DNA from: Corynebacterium genitalium ATCC 33030
Lineage (GTDB): Bacteria; Actinomycetota; Actinomycetes; Mycobacteriales; Mycobacteriaceae
Assembly: GCF_000143825.1 (NCBI RefSeq)
Contig: NZ_CM000961.1
Location: 1,199,448-1,263,447, forward strand
Reading direction: 5' to 3'
DNA: 64,000 bases
Under the pieces are notes generated by a model that was not told the origin of the DNA, did no database searches, and saw only the letters and a program-made list of their open reading frames with translations. The translations under genes and the position numbers were made by a program. This document shows, in pieces, positions 18,581-27,874 of this stretch. Within the stretch, counting starts at the first letter, position 1; each line of letters begins with the position of its first letter.

Positions 18581-19164
18581 GCATCGAAGTCCTCAACGAA
18601 TCCGGTGAGACCGACGTCAACGAGGAAATGCTTGTCGACGTCGCATCCTTCGCCCTCACCGCCCTTGACGTCCACCCCGACACCGAGGTGACCATCACCT
18701 GCGTCGACTCACCGACCATGGCGGATCTGCACATGCGCTGGATGGACTTGCCCGGCCCCACCGACGTGATGAGCTTCCCGATGGACGAGCTCAGCCCCGG
18801 CTCCGCGCGCCCCGACGCAGCCGCGATCGGCCCGGCGATGCTCGGCGACATTATCCTCTGCCCGGACTACGACCGGAAACAAGCCGAGGCTGCGGGCCAC
18901 CCGCTGGGCCACGAAATGGCGCTACTCACTGTCCACGGAGTGTTGCACCTGCTCGGATACGACCACGCGACACCCGCCGACGAGCGGGAAATGTTCGGCC
19001 TGCAGAACGAGATCCTCGCCGACTGGTACGACGACCTTTCAGCCCGCGGTATCGAGTACCAGCCCAAACCTGACGGCCGGCATGCCTTCCCCTCGGGAGC
19101 TGACCGGCAAGAGCTGGACGGGCTTGTCGAGGAACGGGACAACAACCGCGGCGGGGAGCAGTAA
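18577..19164 (+). CDS. ybeY: Endoribonuclease/rRNA maturation factor YbeY
   Basis: 195 residues with the metal-binding signature [11 protein letters not shown] (three His) near residue 118 and the [11 protein letters not shown] strand. YbeY trims the 3' end of 16S rRNA and takes part in 70S quality control. It is about 40 residues longer than the Escherichia coli protein because of a polar C-terminal tail. Its ATG overlaps the phoH stop (ATGA), and a CNNM-type membrane protein follows after 6 bases, the order seen across actinobacteria. Confidence 0.95.
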   Translation: MSIEVLNESGETDVNEEMLVDVASFALTALDVHPDTEVTITCVDSPTMADLHMRWMDLPGPTDVMSFPMDELSPGSARPDAAAIGPAMLGDIILCPDYDRKQAEAAGHPLGHEMALLTVHGVLHLLGYDHATPADEREMFGLQNEILADWYDDLSARGIEYQPKPDGRHAFPSGADRQELDGLVEERDNNRGGEQ

Positions 19165-19170
19165 CCACCT

Positions 19171-20661
19171 GTGAATTCCTGGATCACTTTCGGCCTGATT
19201 TCGATCATCTCGCTGCTGGCAGCGGGCGTGATCAAAATGCTCGAGTCTGCCTTGGTGCCCATTTCGCGCGCCCGCGTGGAGACGATGGCCAAGGACGACA
19301 TCTCCGGTTCCGCGGCCCTGTTGCGCGTTGTCGACTCGAAGCCGAATCACTTGAGTCTGTTGGCGCTGATCCAGATGGTGCTGGACACAGTCGCCGCCGT
19401 GTTCGCTTTGTTGGCGGCCTTTGAGCTCATTCCGTCGCGCGGTTGGGCCATTGCTGCCGCCATCCTCGCGGTGACGTTGCTGCGCTTCGGCATCGTCGGC
19501 ATGAATGCCCGCCGTGCCGGCAAACTCAATCCGTACGCGATCTCGCTGCGGGCAGCGCAAATCCTCACCGTTGTCTACACAGTGCTCGGCCCGCTGTCGA
19601 AGCTGCTCATCTGGGTGAGCAACGTGATCACCCCTGGCGACGAGGACCTAGAGAACCCCTACGCCACCGATGTGGAACTGCGCGAAGCCGTCGACATCGC
19701 CCAAGAGCAAGGCGTGGTGGAAACGACCGAGCGGCGCATGATCCAGAACATCTTCGACCTGGCCGACACCCACGCGCGCCAAGTCATGGTGCCGCGCCCG
19801 GACATCGTGTGGATCGAGTCGGAGAAGTCCGCCGGCCAGGCTGCGAACCTGCTGATCCGCTCCGGCCACTCACGTGTCCCGGTCATCGGGGAGAGCGTCG
19901 ACGACATTGTGGGCATCATCTACCTCAAAGACGTCATCGAGAAGACCTACAACCGCACCGATAGCGGTACCGGCGTGCCCGTCACTGATCTGATGCGCGA
20001 GCCGATGTTCTTGCCGGATTCCAAGCCGCTCGACGACCTGCTTCAAGAGATGCAGCAGGAGCAGACTCACATTGCAGTGCTTGTCGACGAATACGGCGGC
20101 ATCGCCGGCCTGATCACCATGGAAGACATTCTCGAGGAGATTGTCGGTGAGATCGCTGACGAGTACGACGAGGATGAGGAAGCACCCATCGAGCCGGTCG
20201 ACTCGGAAGAACTTGCCGACACCACGGAAGTCGAAGGGTCCACCCTGATCACGGACCCGCGGGACACCCTCGCCCAGGTGGCCGCTACGTCGCGGGCTTT
20301 CCGCGCCCAAGCACGCCTCCCGCTCGACGACCTTGTGGATTACTTTTCCGACGAGCTCGGCTTCACGCTTGAATTCACCGAGGAAATCACAGACAACGTC
20401 GAAACGGTCGCCGGTCTGCTGTCCTACGAACTCGGCCGTGTCCCGCTGCCAGGTTCTTCTGTTGAGGTTTCTGAGCTGCTCTTCACCGCCGAAGGCGGAC
20501 GCGACCGTCGTGGCCGCATCAAGGTACGCACCGTGCTGATCGAGGTTCCTGAACGGCTCATCCCGGAGCGTGAGGACACTGAGTCCGACGAGCGTCAGGA
20601 CCATCCCGAACTGAGTAACTCAGGCACCTCGCGTACCTACCGTCCCGCACCGGGGGAGTAG
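19171..20661 (+). CDS. CNNM/CorC-type membrane protein with CBS pair
   Basis: 496 residues: an N-terminal DUF21/CNNM membrane domain (about 1-150, four hydrophobic segments), two CBS domains (about 200-325, with RVPVIGESVDDIVGIIYLKDV and IAVLVDEYGGIAGLITMEDILEEIVGEI) and a C-terminal CorC_HlyC domain. Relatives move or control Mg2+ and other divalent ions; older labels say hemolysin. Start GTG 19171 lies 6 bases after ybeY. The last 20-25 residues (from about ERQDHPELSNSG) are encoded by a copy of the dispersed family A repeat arm, so the native C-terminus may have been extended or replaced. Confidence 0.9.
   Translation: MNSWITFGLISIISLLAAGVIKMLESALVPISRARVETMAKDDISGSAALLRVVDSKPNHLSLLALIQMVLDTVAAVFALLAAFELIPSRGWAIAAAILAVTLLRFGIVGMNARRAGKLNPYAISLRAAQILTVVYTVLGPLSKLLIWVSNVITPGDEDLENPYATDVELREAVDIAQEQGVVETTERRMIQNIFDLADTHARQVMVPRPDIVWIESEKSAGQAANLLIRSGHSRVPVIGESVDDIVGIIYLKDVIEKTYNRTDSGTGVPVTDLMREPMFLPDSKPLDDLLQEMQQEQTHIAVLVDEYGGIAGLITMEDILEEIVGEIADEYDEDEEAPIEPVDSEELADTTEVEGSTLITDPRDTLAQVAATSRAFRAQARLPLDDLVDYFSDELGFTLEFTEEITDNVETVAGLLSYELGRVPLPGSSVEVSELLFTAEGGRDRRGRIKVRTVLIEVPERLIPEREDTESDERQDHPELSNSGTSRTYRPAPGE
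20592..20621 (+). repeat. Family A repeat arm inside coding sequence
   Basis: This stretch aligns with 31474-31503 with one inserted base, one missing base and one substitution; the block CCATCCCGAACTGAGT is identical. It lies in the 3' coding end of the CNNM/CBS gene, and the paired gain and loss keep the frame open. Confidence 0.65.
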
Positions 20662-20725
20662 CGGAGAAGAAGGCCGGATTGTTCGCTTTTGTGTAGCAGC
20701 TACCTCGGCGCGCACAATGGAACGC

Positions 20726-21589
20726 ATGAAGAACATTTTGTCGATCCAGTCTGCGGTTTCCTACGGCCACGTTGGCAACTCCGCTGCGGTGTTCCCGCTC
20801 CAGCGCATCGGCCATGAGGTCTGGCCGGTCTACACCGTCAACTTCTCCAACCACACCGGTTATGGCGAGTGGAAAGGCCCGATGATTCCCGCGGAGGAGG
20901 TCCGCTCCATCGTCGACGGCATCGAAGCCCGTGGTGCCCTTGCCCGTGTCGACGCCGTGCTGTCCGGCTACCAGGGTGGTGACGATATCGCCGACGTGAT
21001 CGTCGACACCGTCGCTCGCGTCAAAGCCCTGAACCCCAACGCGGTCTACTCCTGCGACCCGGTGATGGGCAACGAGAAGTCCGGTTGCTTCGTCTCCGAC
21101 AACATCCCGCCACTGCTGCGGGACAAGGTGGTTCCGGTGGCGGACATCATCACCCCGAACCAGTTCGAGCTGGGCTACCTGACCGGTAAAGAGGCTTCAG
21201 ACATCGATTCCACACTCGACGCCGTTGAAGCCGCCCGCGCTATGGGGCCTGACACCGTCCTGGTTACCTCGGTCAACCGGCCCGACCAGCCGGAAAACAC
21301 CATCGAAATGCTCGTCGTGGACAACCACGGGCGCTGGCTGGTGCAGACTCCGCGTCTGCCGTTCAAGCGCAATGGTTCCGGTGACGTCACTTGCGCGCTG
21401 TTCACCGGCCACTACATTGAGGCTGCAGGCGCGCCTGACGCTGCGAAGCAGGCCCTGGCCAAGACTGCTTCTTCCGTTTTCGATCTGCTGGAGAACACCT
21501 ACAAGGCAGACTCGCCTGAGCTCCTCTTGATCGAGTCCCAGGACGCTTACGCCAACCCGCGTCTACAGTTCGAGGTCACCGAAATCTAG
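20726..21589 (+). CDS. pdxY: Pyridoxal kinase (PdxY-like)
   Basis: About 287 residues of the ribokinase-fold pyridoxal kinase family, which phosphorylates pyridoxal to its 5'-phosphate in the salvage of vitamin B6. Hallmarks: ILSIQSAVSYGHVGNSAAVFPL at the start, VNFSNHTGYG, VYSCDPVMGNE, ITPNQFELGYLTG and the C-terminal anion hole NGSGDVTCALF with the catalytic Asp in GSGD. ATG 20726 is preferred because GGAACG lies just upstream; ATG 20717 would add MER. It stands apart from the preceding operon by 64 bp. Confidence 0.92.
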   Translation: MKNILSIQSAVSYGHVGNSAAVFPLQRIGHEVWPVYTVNFSNHTGYGEWKGPMIPAEEVRSIVDGIEARGALARVDAVLSGYQGGDDIADVIVDTVARVKALNPNAVYSCDPVMGNEKSGCFVSDNIPPLLRDKVVPVADIITPNQFELGYLTGKEASDIDSTLDAVEAARAMGPDTVLVTSVNRPDQPENTIEMLVVDNHGRWLVQTPRLPFKRNGSGDVTCALFTGHYIEAAGAPDAAKQALAKTASSVFDLLENTYKADSPELLLIESQDAYANPRLQFEVTEI

Positions 21590-21604
21590 TTCTGGGGGAA
21601 GATC

Positions 21605-21701
21605 TAGATTCTCAGTATCGCCTTCTAGCCATCCCGTCGAAATCCCACCTGCGAAAACGCTGCGGGCGAAGCGCGAAAGGCGATACTGAAAAAGTATCTA
21701 G
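21605..21701. repeat. Long imperfect palindrome (family D) after pdxY
   Basis: CAGTATCGCCTT (21613-21624) pairs perfectly with AAGGCGATACTG (21677-21688), with weaker pairing of CTAG-containing flanks outside. The interior (ATCCCGTCGAAATCCC region) is 52 bases. It fills most of the pdxY-era gap and could serve as a terminator, though its size resembles a miniature palindromic element. Confidence 0.6.
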
Positions 21702-21790
21702 CCCGAGCCCGAAGCCCCCCGCGCCGACGCGTGGCGGCCAAACCGCGCCCTAACCGGTGAACCCCCTGCCGGCCCGTACGATTGGAAAAT

Positions 21791-22843
21791 ATGACCTCCC
21801 AGCCCACTGACAACCAGCACGACCCGGCGGACTTCTTCGATCAAGCGATCGCTGGGCCAGAAACAGGTCCGGCAGCAGAAGCAGAAGTCGACGCGCTGCC
21901 GAACGAGTTCACGGACACGCCCGAGGGTTTCCGCTCCGGGTTCGTCAGCTTTGTGGGCCGCCCGAATACGGGCAAGTCGACGCTGACGAATGCGCTGGTG
22001 GGGGAGAAGATCGCCATTATGGCGGATCAGCCGGAAACGACGCGTCATCCGATCCGCGGCATCGTGAATAGGCCGGACGCGCAGATCGTGCTGGTAGATA
22101 CCCCCGGGCTGCACCGCCCGCGCACGCTGCTGGGTGAGCGTCTCAATGACGTGGTCAAAGACACGTTCGCGGACGTAGACGTGGTCGGCCTGACAGTCCC
22201 GGCGAACGAGAAAATCGGCCCGGGCGACCGCTGGATCTTGGACGCGGTGAAGGAGACGAAGCCGAACACGCCGATTGTCGGGATCGTGACCAAGCTCGAT
22301 GCGGCCGGCAAGGATCAGGTCGGCGAGCAGTTGTTGAAGCTTCACGACCTACTTACCGAGGTCACTGGCCGTGACGACGTTGACGTTGTCCCAGTGTCCG
22401 CGACGGAACAGATTCAGTTGGATGTGCTGATGGACGTCCTGACAAAGCACCTCCCCGAAGGCCCGCGCTTCTACCCGGAGGGCCACGTCACGGATGAGGA
22501 CACCGAGACCCGTATCGCAGAGCTCATCAGGGAAGAGGCTCTGAAGGGACTGCGCGACGAATTGCCGCACTCTGTCGCCGTCCAGATCGACGAAATGTAC
22601 GAGGACCCCGACGACGGCAATACCCCGAAGCGAGCCATGATCTACGCGGTGATGTACCTTGAGCGCCCTGGCCAGAAGACGATCATCGAGGGCCGTGACG
22701 GCCGTCGCCTGAGCGGGATCATCCAGCGATCGCGGAAGCAGATCATTGATCTGCTCGGCCGCAATGTCTACCTCGATCTGAGGATCAAGGTGTTGAAGAA
22801 CTGGCAGTCGGACCCAAAGCATTTGGGGCGCCTTGGCTTCTAA
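21791..22843 (+). CDS. era: GTPase Era
   Basis: A 350-residue ribosome assembly GTPase that binds 16S rRNA near its 3' end. G1 is GRPNTGKST, G2 lies in ETTRHPIRG, G3 is DTPGLH and G4 appears as TKLD in place of NKxD. The C-terminal KH domain includes EEALKGLRDELPHSVAVQI. About 45 acidic N-terminal residues precede the G domain, more than in Escherichia coli. ATG 21791 is preceded by TACGAT (21777-21782) and GGAAA. It overlaps recO by 11 bases. Confidence 0.95.
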   Translation: MTSQPTDNQHDPADFFDQAIAGPETGPAAEAEVDALPNEFTDTPEGFRSGFVSFVGRPNTGKSTLTNALVGEKIAIMADQPETTRHPIRGIVNRPDAQIVLVDTPGLHRPRTLLGERLNDVVKDTFADVDVVGLTVPANEKIGPGDRWILDAVKETKPNTPIVGIVTKLDAAGKDQVGEQLLKLHDLLTEVTGRDDVDVVPVSATEQIQLDVLMDVLTKHLPEGPRFYPEGHVTDEDTETRIAELIREEALKGLRDELPHSVAVQIDEMYEDPDDGNTPKRAMIYAVMYLERPGQKTIIEGRDGRRLSGIIQRSRKQIIDLLGRNVYLDLRIKVLKNWQSDPKHLGRLGF

Positions 22844-23570
22844 ACCCAGTTTCCGCGACCGCGCCTTCGTCGTGCGCACCTACGATTTCGGTGAGGCTGA
22901 TCGCGTGGTTGTCTTGCTCACCCAGAACCACGGGCTGGTCCGCAGCGTGGCTAAAGGGGTGCGGAAAACAAAGTCCCGTTTCGGTTCGCGCGTGCAACCG
23001 TTCGTCGATCTTGATGTGCAGCTGTACCCGGGCCGCAACCTCGCCACGATCACGCAGGCGGACACGGTCGCCTATTACGGCAGCGGCATCATTGAGGATT
23101 TCGACCGGTACACAGCAGCCTGCGCCGTGCTGGAGTCGGCGGAACGACTCTCTTATGCGGGCGAGGCAGATCCAGCCTTGTTCGCGGAGGTCAGCACGGC
23201 TATTAAGCGGCTCCAGGATGCGCAGCAGGCGACGATGGTGCTCGACGCGTTCATCCTCCGCGCCGCCGCCCACGCTGGCTGGGGTTTGAGTTTGTTCGAC
23301 TGCGCGAACTGCGGCAAACCCGGCCCCCACCACGCGTTTCACCCGGCACTCGGCGGGGCCACGTGTTTGAACTGCCGGCCTCCCGGTGCGTTCGATGTGG
23401 AGGAGGACACGCTCCACATCATGTGGCTACTCACCAACGGCCACGACGCAGCCGCCGCGGACCGCCTCACCGAAACGACGGCAGCGCAAACGCACCGCCT
23501 TGCTACCGCTCACCTGCAGTATCACCTGGAGGCGGCAGTGTCTTCGTTGAAGATCATGGAGCAGGCATAA
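22833..23570 (+). CDS. recO: DNA repair protein RecO
   Basis: 245 residues: an N-terminal OB fold ([34 protein letters not shown]) and a helical C-terminal part with a four-Cys zinc site CANC...CLNC (about residues 157-180). RecO anneals strands and loads RecA on SSB-coated gaps. The start TTG 22833 lies inside the last codons of era, so translation is coupled. A leaderless promoter for uppS is embedded at its 3' end. Confidence 0.93.
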   Translation: MASKPSFRDRAFVVRTYDFGEADRVVVLLTQNHGLVRSVAKGVRKTKSRFGSRVQPFVDLDVQLYPGRNLATITQADTVAYYGSGIIEDFDRYTAACAVLESAERLSYAGEADPALFAEVSTAIKRLQDAQQATMVLDAFILRAAAHAGWGLSLFDCANCGKPGPHHAFHPALGGATCLNCRPPGAFDVEEDTLHIMWLLTNGHDAAAADRLTETTAAQTHRLATAHLQYHLEAAVSSLKIMEQA

Positions 23571-23577
23571 TGAATCC

Positions 23578-24315
23578 GTGACTCAGAACGCCATCCCCGA
23601 TATCCCGGCAGAACTCTTTCCGCGCCACATTGCGCTCGTCATGGACGGCAACGGCCGGTGGGCGCAGGAGCGCGGCATGCCCCGCACGGAGGGCCACCGC
23701 GTCGGTGAGAAGGTTCTCATGGACATGGTCGATGCGTGCATTGAGATGGGCGGGGTGGAGTGGTTGTCGGCGTACACGTTCTCGACGGAGAATTGGCGCC
23801 GCTCGCGTGAGGAGGTCCGCTTCCTCATGGGGTTCTCGCGCGAGGTAATGCGCGCCGAGCGCGACCAGCTGCATGCGAAGAACGTGCGCATTGTGTGGGT
23901 TGGCCGCCGCCCGCGCCTGTGGCGCTCGGTGATCCGCGAGCTTGAGGCTGCGGAGGAAATGACGAAGAACAACACCGGCCTCACGCTCGCGATGTGCATT
24001 AACTACGGCGGTAGAGCAGAGCTTATCGACGCCACTCGCACCATCGCCCAGCTCGCCTCCGAAGGAAAACTCGCACCGGGGGAGATCTCAGAGGAGACGC
24101 TGGCGAGGTTCATGTACCGCCCGGACATGCCGGACGTGGACATGTTCCTCCGCCCCTCGGGGGAGCAGCGGACGTCGAACTTCCTGTTGTGGCAGTCGGC
24201 GTATGCGGAGATGGTGTACCGGGACATTCTCTTCCCGGATTTCACCAAGGAAGACCTCTACGATGCCGTGCTGGAGTACGCGAAGCGGGACCGCCGTTTC
24301 GGCGGCACGAAATAG
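23578..24315 (+). CDS. uppS: Polyprenyl diphosphate synthase (cis-prenyltransferase)
   Basis: 245 residues that extend an allylic diphosphate with IPP to the long carrier lipid for peptidoglycan and arabinogalactan synthesis. The catalytic region [10 protein letters not shown], the FSTENWRR motif, CINYGGRAE and [18 protein letters not shown] are all present. GTG 23578 lies 6 bases after a CATAAT box (23566-23571), so a leaderless transcript is likely. The gene ends in a tandem copy of GGCACGAAATAGC, in which the first copy supplies the stop codon. Confidence 0.95.
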   Translation: MTQNAIPDIPAELFPRHIALVMDGNGRWAQERGMPRTEGHRVGEKVLMDMVDACIEMGGVEWLSAYTFSTENWRRSREEVRFLMGFSREVMRAERDQLHAKNVRIVWVGRRPRLWRSVIRELEAAEEMTKNNTGLTLAMCINYGGRAELIDATRTIAQLASEGKLAPGEISEETLARFMYRPDMPDVDMFLRPSGEQRTSNFLLWQSAYAEMVYRDILFPDFTKEDLYDAVLEYAKRDRRFGGTK

Positions 24316-24343
24316 CGGCACGAAATAGCCGCACGTAGATCTT

Positions 24344-24361
24344 TGCCGCGAACTAGCGGCA
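24344..24361. terminator. Hairpin between uppS and zur
   Basis: TGCCGC (24344-24349) pairs with GCGGCA (24356-24361) around GAACTA in the gap between two convergent genes, overlapping the last codons of zur. The stem is only 6 bp. Confidence 0.4.
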
Positions 24362-24775
24362 GGCGGGGCAGAGGCCGAAGACCTCGGCGTCGTGGCCGGA
24401 GATCTCAAAGTCGTACTGGCGGGCCACGTGCTGGGCCCATTGCTCAACGGGGCCGCCTTCGATTTCTTCGCTGCGCCCGCAGGAAGTGCACACCAAGTGG
24501 TGGTGGTGCCGGTCGGTGAGGCAGTGGCGGTAAAGGGTTTCGCCGGAGTTGGAGTTCAGGGCGTCGACGGCGCCGATGTCGGCGAGGGTTTGCAGGGTGC
24601 GGTAGACCGTCGTTAAGCCGACCTTTTGTCCGCGGTCGCTGAGCTCTCGGTGGATTGCTTGGGCCGACGCGAAGCGGTCGATGTCGCGCAGTACGTCGAT
24701 GACCGCGCTGCGCTGGCGGGTGTTGCGGGCACCGATCTTCGGCGCCGGTTCGCGGCGGGATGGGCGAGAGTTCAT
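24353..24775 (-). CDS. zur: Zinc uptake regulator Zur (Fur family)
   Basis: A 140-residue Fur-type repressor. The winged helix includes RSAVIDVLRDIDRFASAQAIHRELS and VGLTTVYRTLQTLADIGAVD; the metal region is HRHCLTDRHHHHLVCTSCG with structural CxxC pairs CTSC and CPAC. The placement 3 bases after an ArsR-type gene matches the znr-zur operon of Corynebacterium glutamicum, where Zur represses zinc uptake genes under zinc sufficiency. Zur rather than Fur is chosen from this context and the CxxC pattern. Confidence 0.9.
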   Translation of the reverse strand: MNSRPSRREPAPKIGARNTRQRSAVIDVLRDIDRFASAQAIHRELSDRGQKVGLTTVYRTLQTLADIGAVDALNSNSGETLYRHCLTDRHHHHLVCTSCGRSEEIEGGPVEQWAQHVARQYDFEISGHDAEVFGLCPACR

Positions 24776-24778
24776 GCT

Positions 24779-25249
24779 CTATAGGCTCGGTGACGGACCG
24801 TCAGGAATCAAGCCCGGGTCCGCGTCAGGGGTGTGGTCGCCGATCGGCCCGAAAGCACTCGCCGATCCGACGCTGCCAGTGGCATCAACGAAGTCCGGGC
24901 CCTTGCGAGCTGCGCGGCGGGCGGCCAGGTCGTCGCGGGAATCCTGCTCGGTCAAACCGGAAATGGACTCGATGATGCTCATGACGGACGGAATGGCCAG
25001 CCGGTAGACCATTTCGCGCCCGGTTCGAGTCGCACTGACCAGGCCAGCGTTCTTCAACACCCGCAGGTGCTGGCTCACCAACGGCTGGGACTTCTCCAGT
25101 TCGGTGACCAGCTCGTGGACGACATGGGGCTGCTGATTGAGGAGCAGAATAATCTGCAACCGCAACGGCGAATCGAGAGCCCCAATGACCTCGGAGGTGC
25201 GGGCCAGCTTGTCCTCCGGCCACTGCGGCAATAGCTGCGGCTCGACCAT
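24779..25249 (-). CDS. znr: ArsR/SmtB-family regulator (Znr-like)
   Basis: A 156-residue winged-helix regulator: ALDSPLRLQIILLLNQQPHVVHELVTELEKSQPLVSQHLRVLKNAGLV carries the helix-turn-helix of the family, followed by RTGREMVYRLA. In corynebacteria the equivalent gene heads an operon with zur and responds to zinc. A 50-residue acidic/Pro-rich tail without Cys or His clusters follows. ATG 25249 is set by AAAGGAGG about 8 bases upstream; GTG 25255 is an alternative. The upstream region is unusually AT-rich (25280-25350). Confidence 0.85.
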   Translation of the reverse strand: MVEPQLLPQWPEDKLARTSEVIGALDSPLRLQIILLLNQQPHVVHELVTELEKSQPLVSQHLRVLKNAGLVSATRTGREMVYRLAIPSVMSIIESISGLTEQDSRDDLAARRAARKGPDFVDATGSVGSASAFGPIGDHTPDADPGLIPDGPSPSL

Positions 25250-25335
25250 GTGCACCCCTCCTTTTCGTGCTCGACTTCAAGACATCCTTATGTTTATACA
25301 TCAACAAACGCCTTATTTTATTCCAGTCTAATAAC

Positions 25336-25351
25336 AAAATGGTCTCATTTT
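25336..25351. promoter_or_regulatory. AT-rich dyad in znr-glyS intergenic region
   Basis: AAAATGGTCTCATTTT has perfect 6-bp arms (AAAATG/CATTTT) around GTCT. It lies in the AT-rich zone upstream of znr and about 120 bp before glyS. It loosely resembles a metalloregulator box such as the Zur type, but no binding data can be inferred. Confidence 0.35.
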
Positions 25352-25469
25352 CACTTCTTTAGCCTATCGTCGTGCCCCTACTGCACCGGGCCAGTCCGGT
25401 GTTCGGGGCACCGGCTACACTTGGACCAGATATTTCCAAGCACCCTGTAAGAGGAGAGTTGAACTGCCC

Positions 25470-26852
25470 ATGGCAACAACTGCGATCGATACCGTCGTCA
25501 ATCTGTGCAAGCGCCGCGGGTTGGTGTATCCGGCTGGTGAAATTTACGGCGGTACCCGTTCTGCTTGGGATTACGGTCCGCTCGGCGTGGAGCTGAAGGA
25601 GAACCTGAAGCGCCAGTGGTGGAAGACGATGGTGCAGTCGCGCGCGGATGTTGTCGGTGTGGATACCTCGATCATCCTGCCGCCGCAGGTGTGGGTCGCC
25701 TCCGGCCACGTCGAGGTCTTCACGGACCCGTTGGTGGAGTCGCTGCACACGCACAAGCGTTACCGCGCAGACCACTTGCTGGAGGCCTACGAAGAGAAGC
25801 ACGGCCACCCGCCGGCTAACGGCCTGGCGGACATCAACGATCCGGAGACGGGCCAGCCCGGCAACTGGACGGAGCCGCGCGCGTTCTCCGGTTTGATGAA
25901 GACCTACCTTGGGCCCGTCGACGACAAAGAGGGCCTGCACTACATGCGCCCAGAGACAGCTCAGGGCATCTTTGTGAACTTCAAGAACGTCATGACGTCG
26001 GCACGCATGAAGCCGCCGTTCGGCATTGCCAACGTGGGTAAGTCCTTCCGCAACGAGATCACCCCGGGCAACTTCATCTTCCGCACCCGCGAGTTCGAGC
26101 AGATGGAAATGGAGTTCTTCGTCAAACCCGGCGAAGACGAGCAGTGGCACCAGTACTGGATCGATGCCCGCCACCAGTGGTACATCGACCTGGGCATCAA
26201 CCCGGAGAACCTGCGCCTGTACGAGCACCCGCAGGAGAAGCTGTCCCACTACTCCAAGCGCACGGTCGACTTGGAGTACGCATTCGGTTTCCAGGGCTCC
26301 AAGTGGGGCGAGCTTGAAGGTGTGGCCAACCGCACCGACTACGACCTGAAGACGCACGCGGAAGCATCCGGCGAAGACCTGTCCTTCTTCGACCAGGAAT
26401 CCGGCGAGCGGTGGATCCCGTACTGCATCGAGCCCGCTGCTGGTTTGGGTCGCGCAATGATGGCCTTCCTGATTGATGCCTACCACGAGGATGAGGCACC
26501 GAACGCGAAGGGCGGCGTCGATAAGCGTGTCGTTCTGAAGCTCGACCGGCGCTTGTCGCCGATCAAGGTCGCAGTGCTGCCGCTGTCGAAGAAGCCGGAG
26601 CTTTCCGGCCCGGCAGAGGAACTCGCGGCAACGCTGCGCCAGCACTGGAGCATTGATTACGACACCTCTGGTGCGATTGGACGCCGCTACCGCCGCCAAG
26701 ATGAAATCGGCACCCCGTTCTGCGTCACGTTCGACTTCGATTCGCTCGAGGACAAGGCCGTGACCGTGCGCGAGCGCGACACGATGGAGCAGGAGCGCGT
26801 GCCGCTCGACGAGCTGGAAAGCTACCTCGCCGCCCGCCTGGTGGGGTGCTAA
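25470..26852 (+). CDS. glyS: Glycyl-tRNA synthetase, single-chain type
   Basis: A 460-residue class II enzyme that charges tRNA-Gly. Motif 2 lies around [28 protein letters not shown], motif 3 is [21 protein letters not shown], and the C-terminal anticodon-binding domain begins near [11 protein letters not shown]. It is the eukaryote-like homodimeric form normal for actinobacteria. ATG 25470 follows AGAGGAGAG. Its stop overlaps the next start by one base (TAATG), coupling it to two unknown genes. Confidence 0.95.
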   Translation: MATTAIDTVVNLCKRRGLVYPAGEIYGGTRSAWDYGPLGVELKENLKRQWWKTMVQSRADVVGVDTSIILPPQVWVASGHVEVFTDPLVESLHTHKRYRADHLLEAYEEKHGHPPANGLADINDPETGQPGNWTEPRAFSGLMKTYLGPVDDKEGLHYMRPETAQGIFVNFKNVMTSARMKPPFGIANVGKSFRNEITPGNFIFRTREFEQMEMEFFVKPGEDEQWHQYWIDARHQWYIDLGINPENLRLYEHPQEKLSHYSKRTVDLEYAFGFQGSKWGELEGVANRTDYDLKTHAEASGEDLSFFDQESGERWIPYCIEPAAGLGRAMMAFLIDAYHEDEAPNAKGGVDKRVVLKLDRRLSPIKVAVLPLSKKPELSGPAEELAATLRQHWSIDYDTSGAIGRRYRRQDEIGTPFCVTFDFDSLEDKAVTVRERDTMEQERVPLDELESYLAARLVGC

Positions 26853-27418
26853 TGCACTACGTCAGCTGGGATCGCACGGACAGGGACGCCCCGAAGCTGC
26901 TCGCAGAGGCAGGCCCGGAGACGCTCGCGGAGTTCAGGCACGACAGCGCCACGCTTTCCGACGGCTCCACCTGGACCCTCATCTCCACCCCCGAAGCCGG
27001 AGCCAAAGCGACCGCCGCAGAGACTGGCCAGGAAATCGTGTCGGCCCCGGCATCGCTCAAGCGCGATAAGCAGATCCCGGTGATGATCGGCGGCGAGCCG
27101 TACACGCTCATTGCCGAGTCGTCGAAGAACTGGATCATCGACGACGCAAACGGCAACAAGGTCGCCCAATTCACCTCCGATCACAATGGCGTGCGCCGGT
27201 CGGTGTTGGAGTTCGACACCTCGAGCGAACTTGCCCACCCGTCGAGCCCAGCTGACCCGGACAGCCAAACGGCTTTGCCGCTGGACCACATCGTCGGGCT
27301 GGCATGGGTGTCGCGCCTGGTGCTTGAGTATCGGAAAATGGTCAACACGACGGCGCTGATCGGGCTCATGGTGTTCTTGAGCGTCTTCGTCGTCGCAGTC
27401 TGGCTGCTCATTCCATGA
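26852..27418 (+). CDS. Unknown protein with C-terminal membrane anchor
   Basis: 188 residues; no recognised domain. A beta-rich body (TLSDGSTWTLISTPEAG, TLIAESSKNWIIDDANGNKVAQF) ends in one hydrophobic segment TTALIGLMVFLSVFVVAVWLLIP at the C-terminus, a tail-anchor arrangement. It starts in the stop codon of glyS (TAATG) and overlaps the next gene by 4 bases (ATGA), so all three are translated together. The body recalls LURP/Tubby-type phospholipid scramblase-like folds in its strand pattern, but that is a guess. Confidence 0.7.
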   Translation: MHYVSWDRTDRDAPKLLAEAGPETLAEFRHDSATLSDGSTWTLISTPEAGAKATAAETGQEIVSAPASLKRDKQIPVMIGGEPYTLIAESSKNWIIDDANGNKVAQFTSDHNGVRRSVLEFDTSSELAHPSSPADPDSQTALPLDHIVGLAWVSRLVLEYRKMVNTTALIGLMVFLSVFVVAVWLLIP

Positions 27419-27855
27419 TCACTGCAACGTGGCGTGGGGATTCGCTGCTCAGCGAAACCGGTGCGCCCCTGGCCGTCTACGATCCCGGGACTGGCACCTT
27501 GTCTGCTGACGACGTCAGCATCGAAGTCAAGCACTCGGCCGGGGCAATGAGCTGGAAGGTCACCGGTGAGGTGCGCGACACGGGGGAGAAGTTCTCGGTC
27601 CGCACGCGGGGCATCGGCGTGGGAACCCTGACCGCACGCTGCGGTTCACGCACGTACACGCTCGAGCGGGGCGGTGCGTTCTCTAAAACCCGCACGCTTA
27701 TCGACGTCTCTGGCGCCCCCTGCGCCACCACCTCACCGAAGAATGGCCTCGACCTCGCCGTCACTCAGACCCGTGACATGCCGTTTGCGGATCTGGTGTT
27801 TCTCACTTGGGCGTTGACGCTGATAGACACGCCAGCCCGCCGCACGCTGTACTGA
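27415..27855 (+). CDS. Unknown protein paired with the previous gene
   Basis: 146 residues with the same strand-rich style as its neighbour (MITATWRGDSLLSETGAPLAVYDPGTGTL, VRTRGIGVGTLTARCGSRTYTLERGG) and no membrane segment. The second half ends in a hydrophobic helix DLVFLTWALTLIDTPARRTLY. The 4-base overlap and similar composition suggest the two proteins act together or arose by duplication. No function assigned. Confidence 0.65.
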   Translation: MITATWRGDSLLSETGAPLAVYDPGTGTLSADDVSIEVKHSAGAMSWKVTGEVRDTGEKFSVRTRGIGVGTLTARCGSRTYTLERGGAFSKTRTLIDVSGAPCATTSPKNGLDLAVTQTRDMPFADLVFLTWALTLIDTPARRTLY

Positions 27856-27874
27856 GTCAGCGAAAGCTAGCGTT

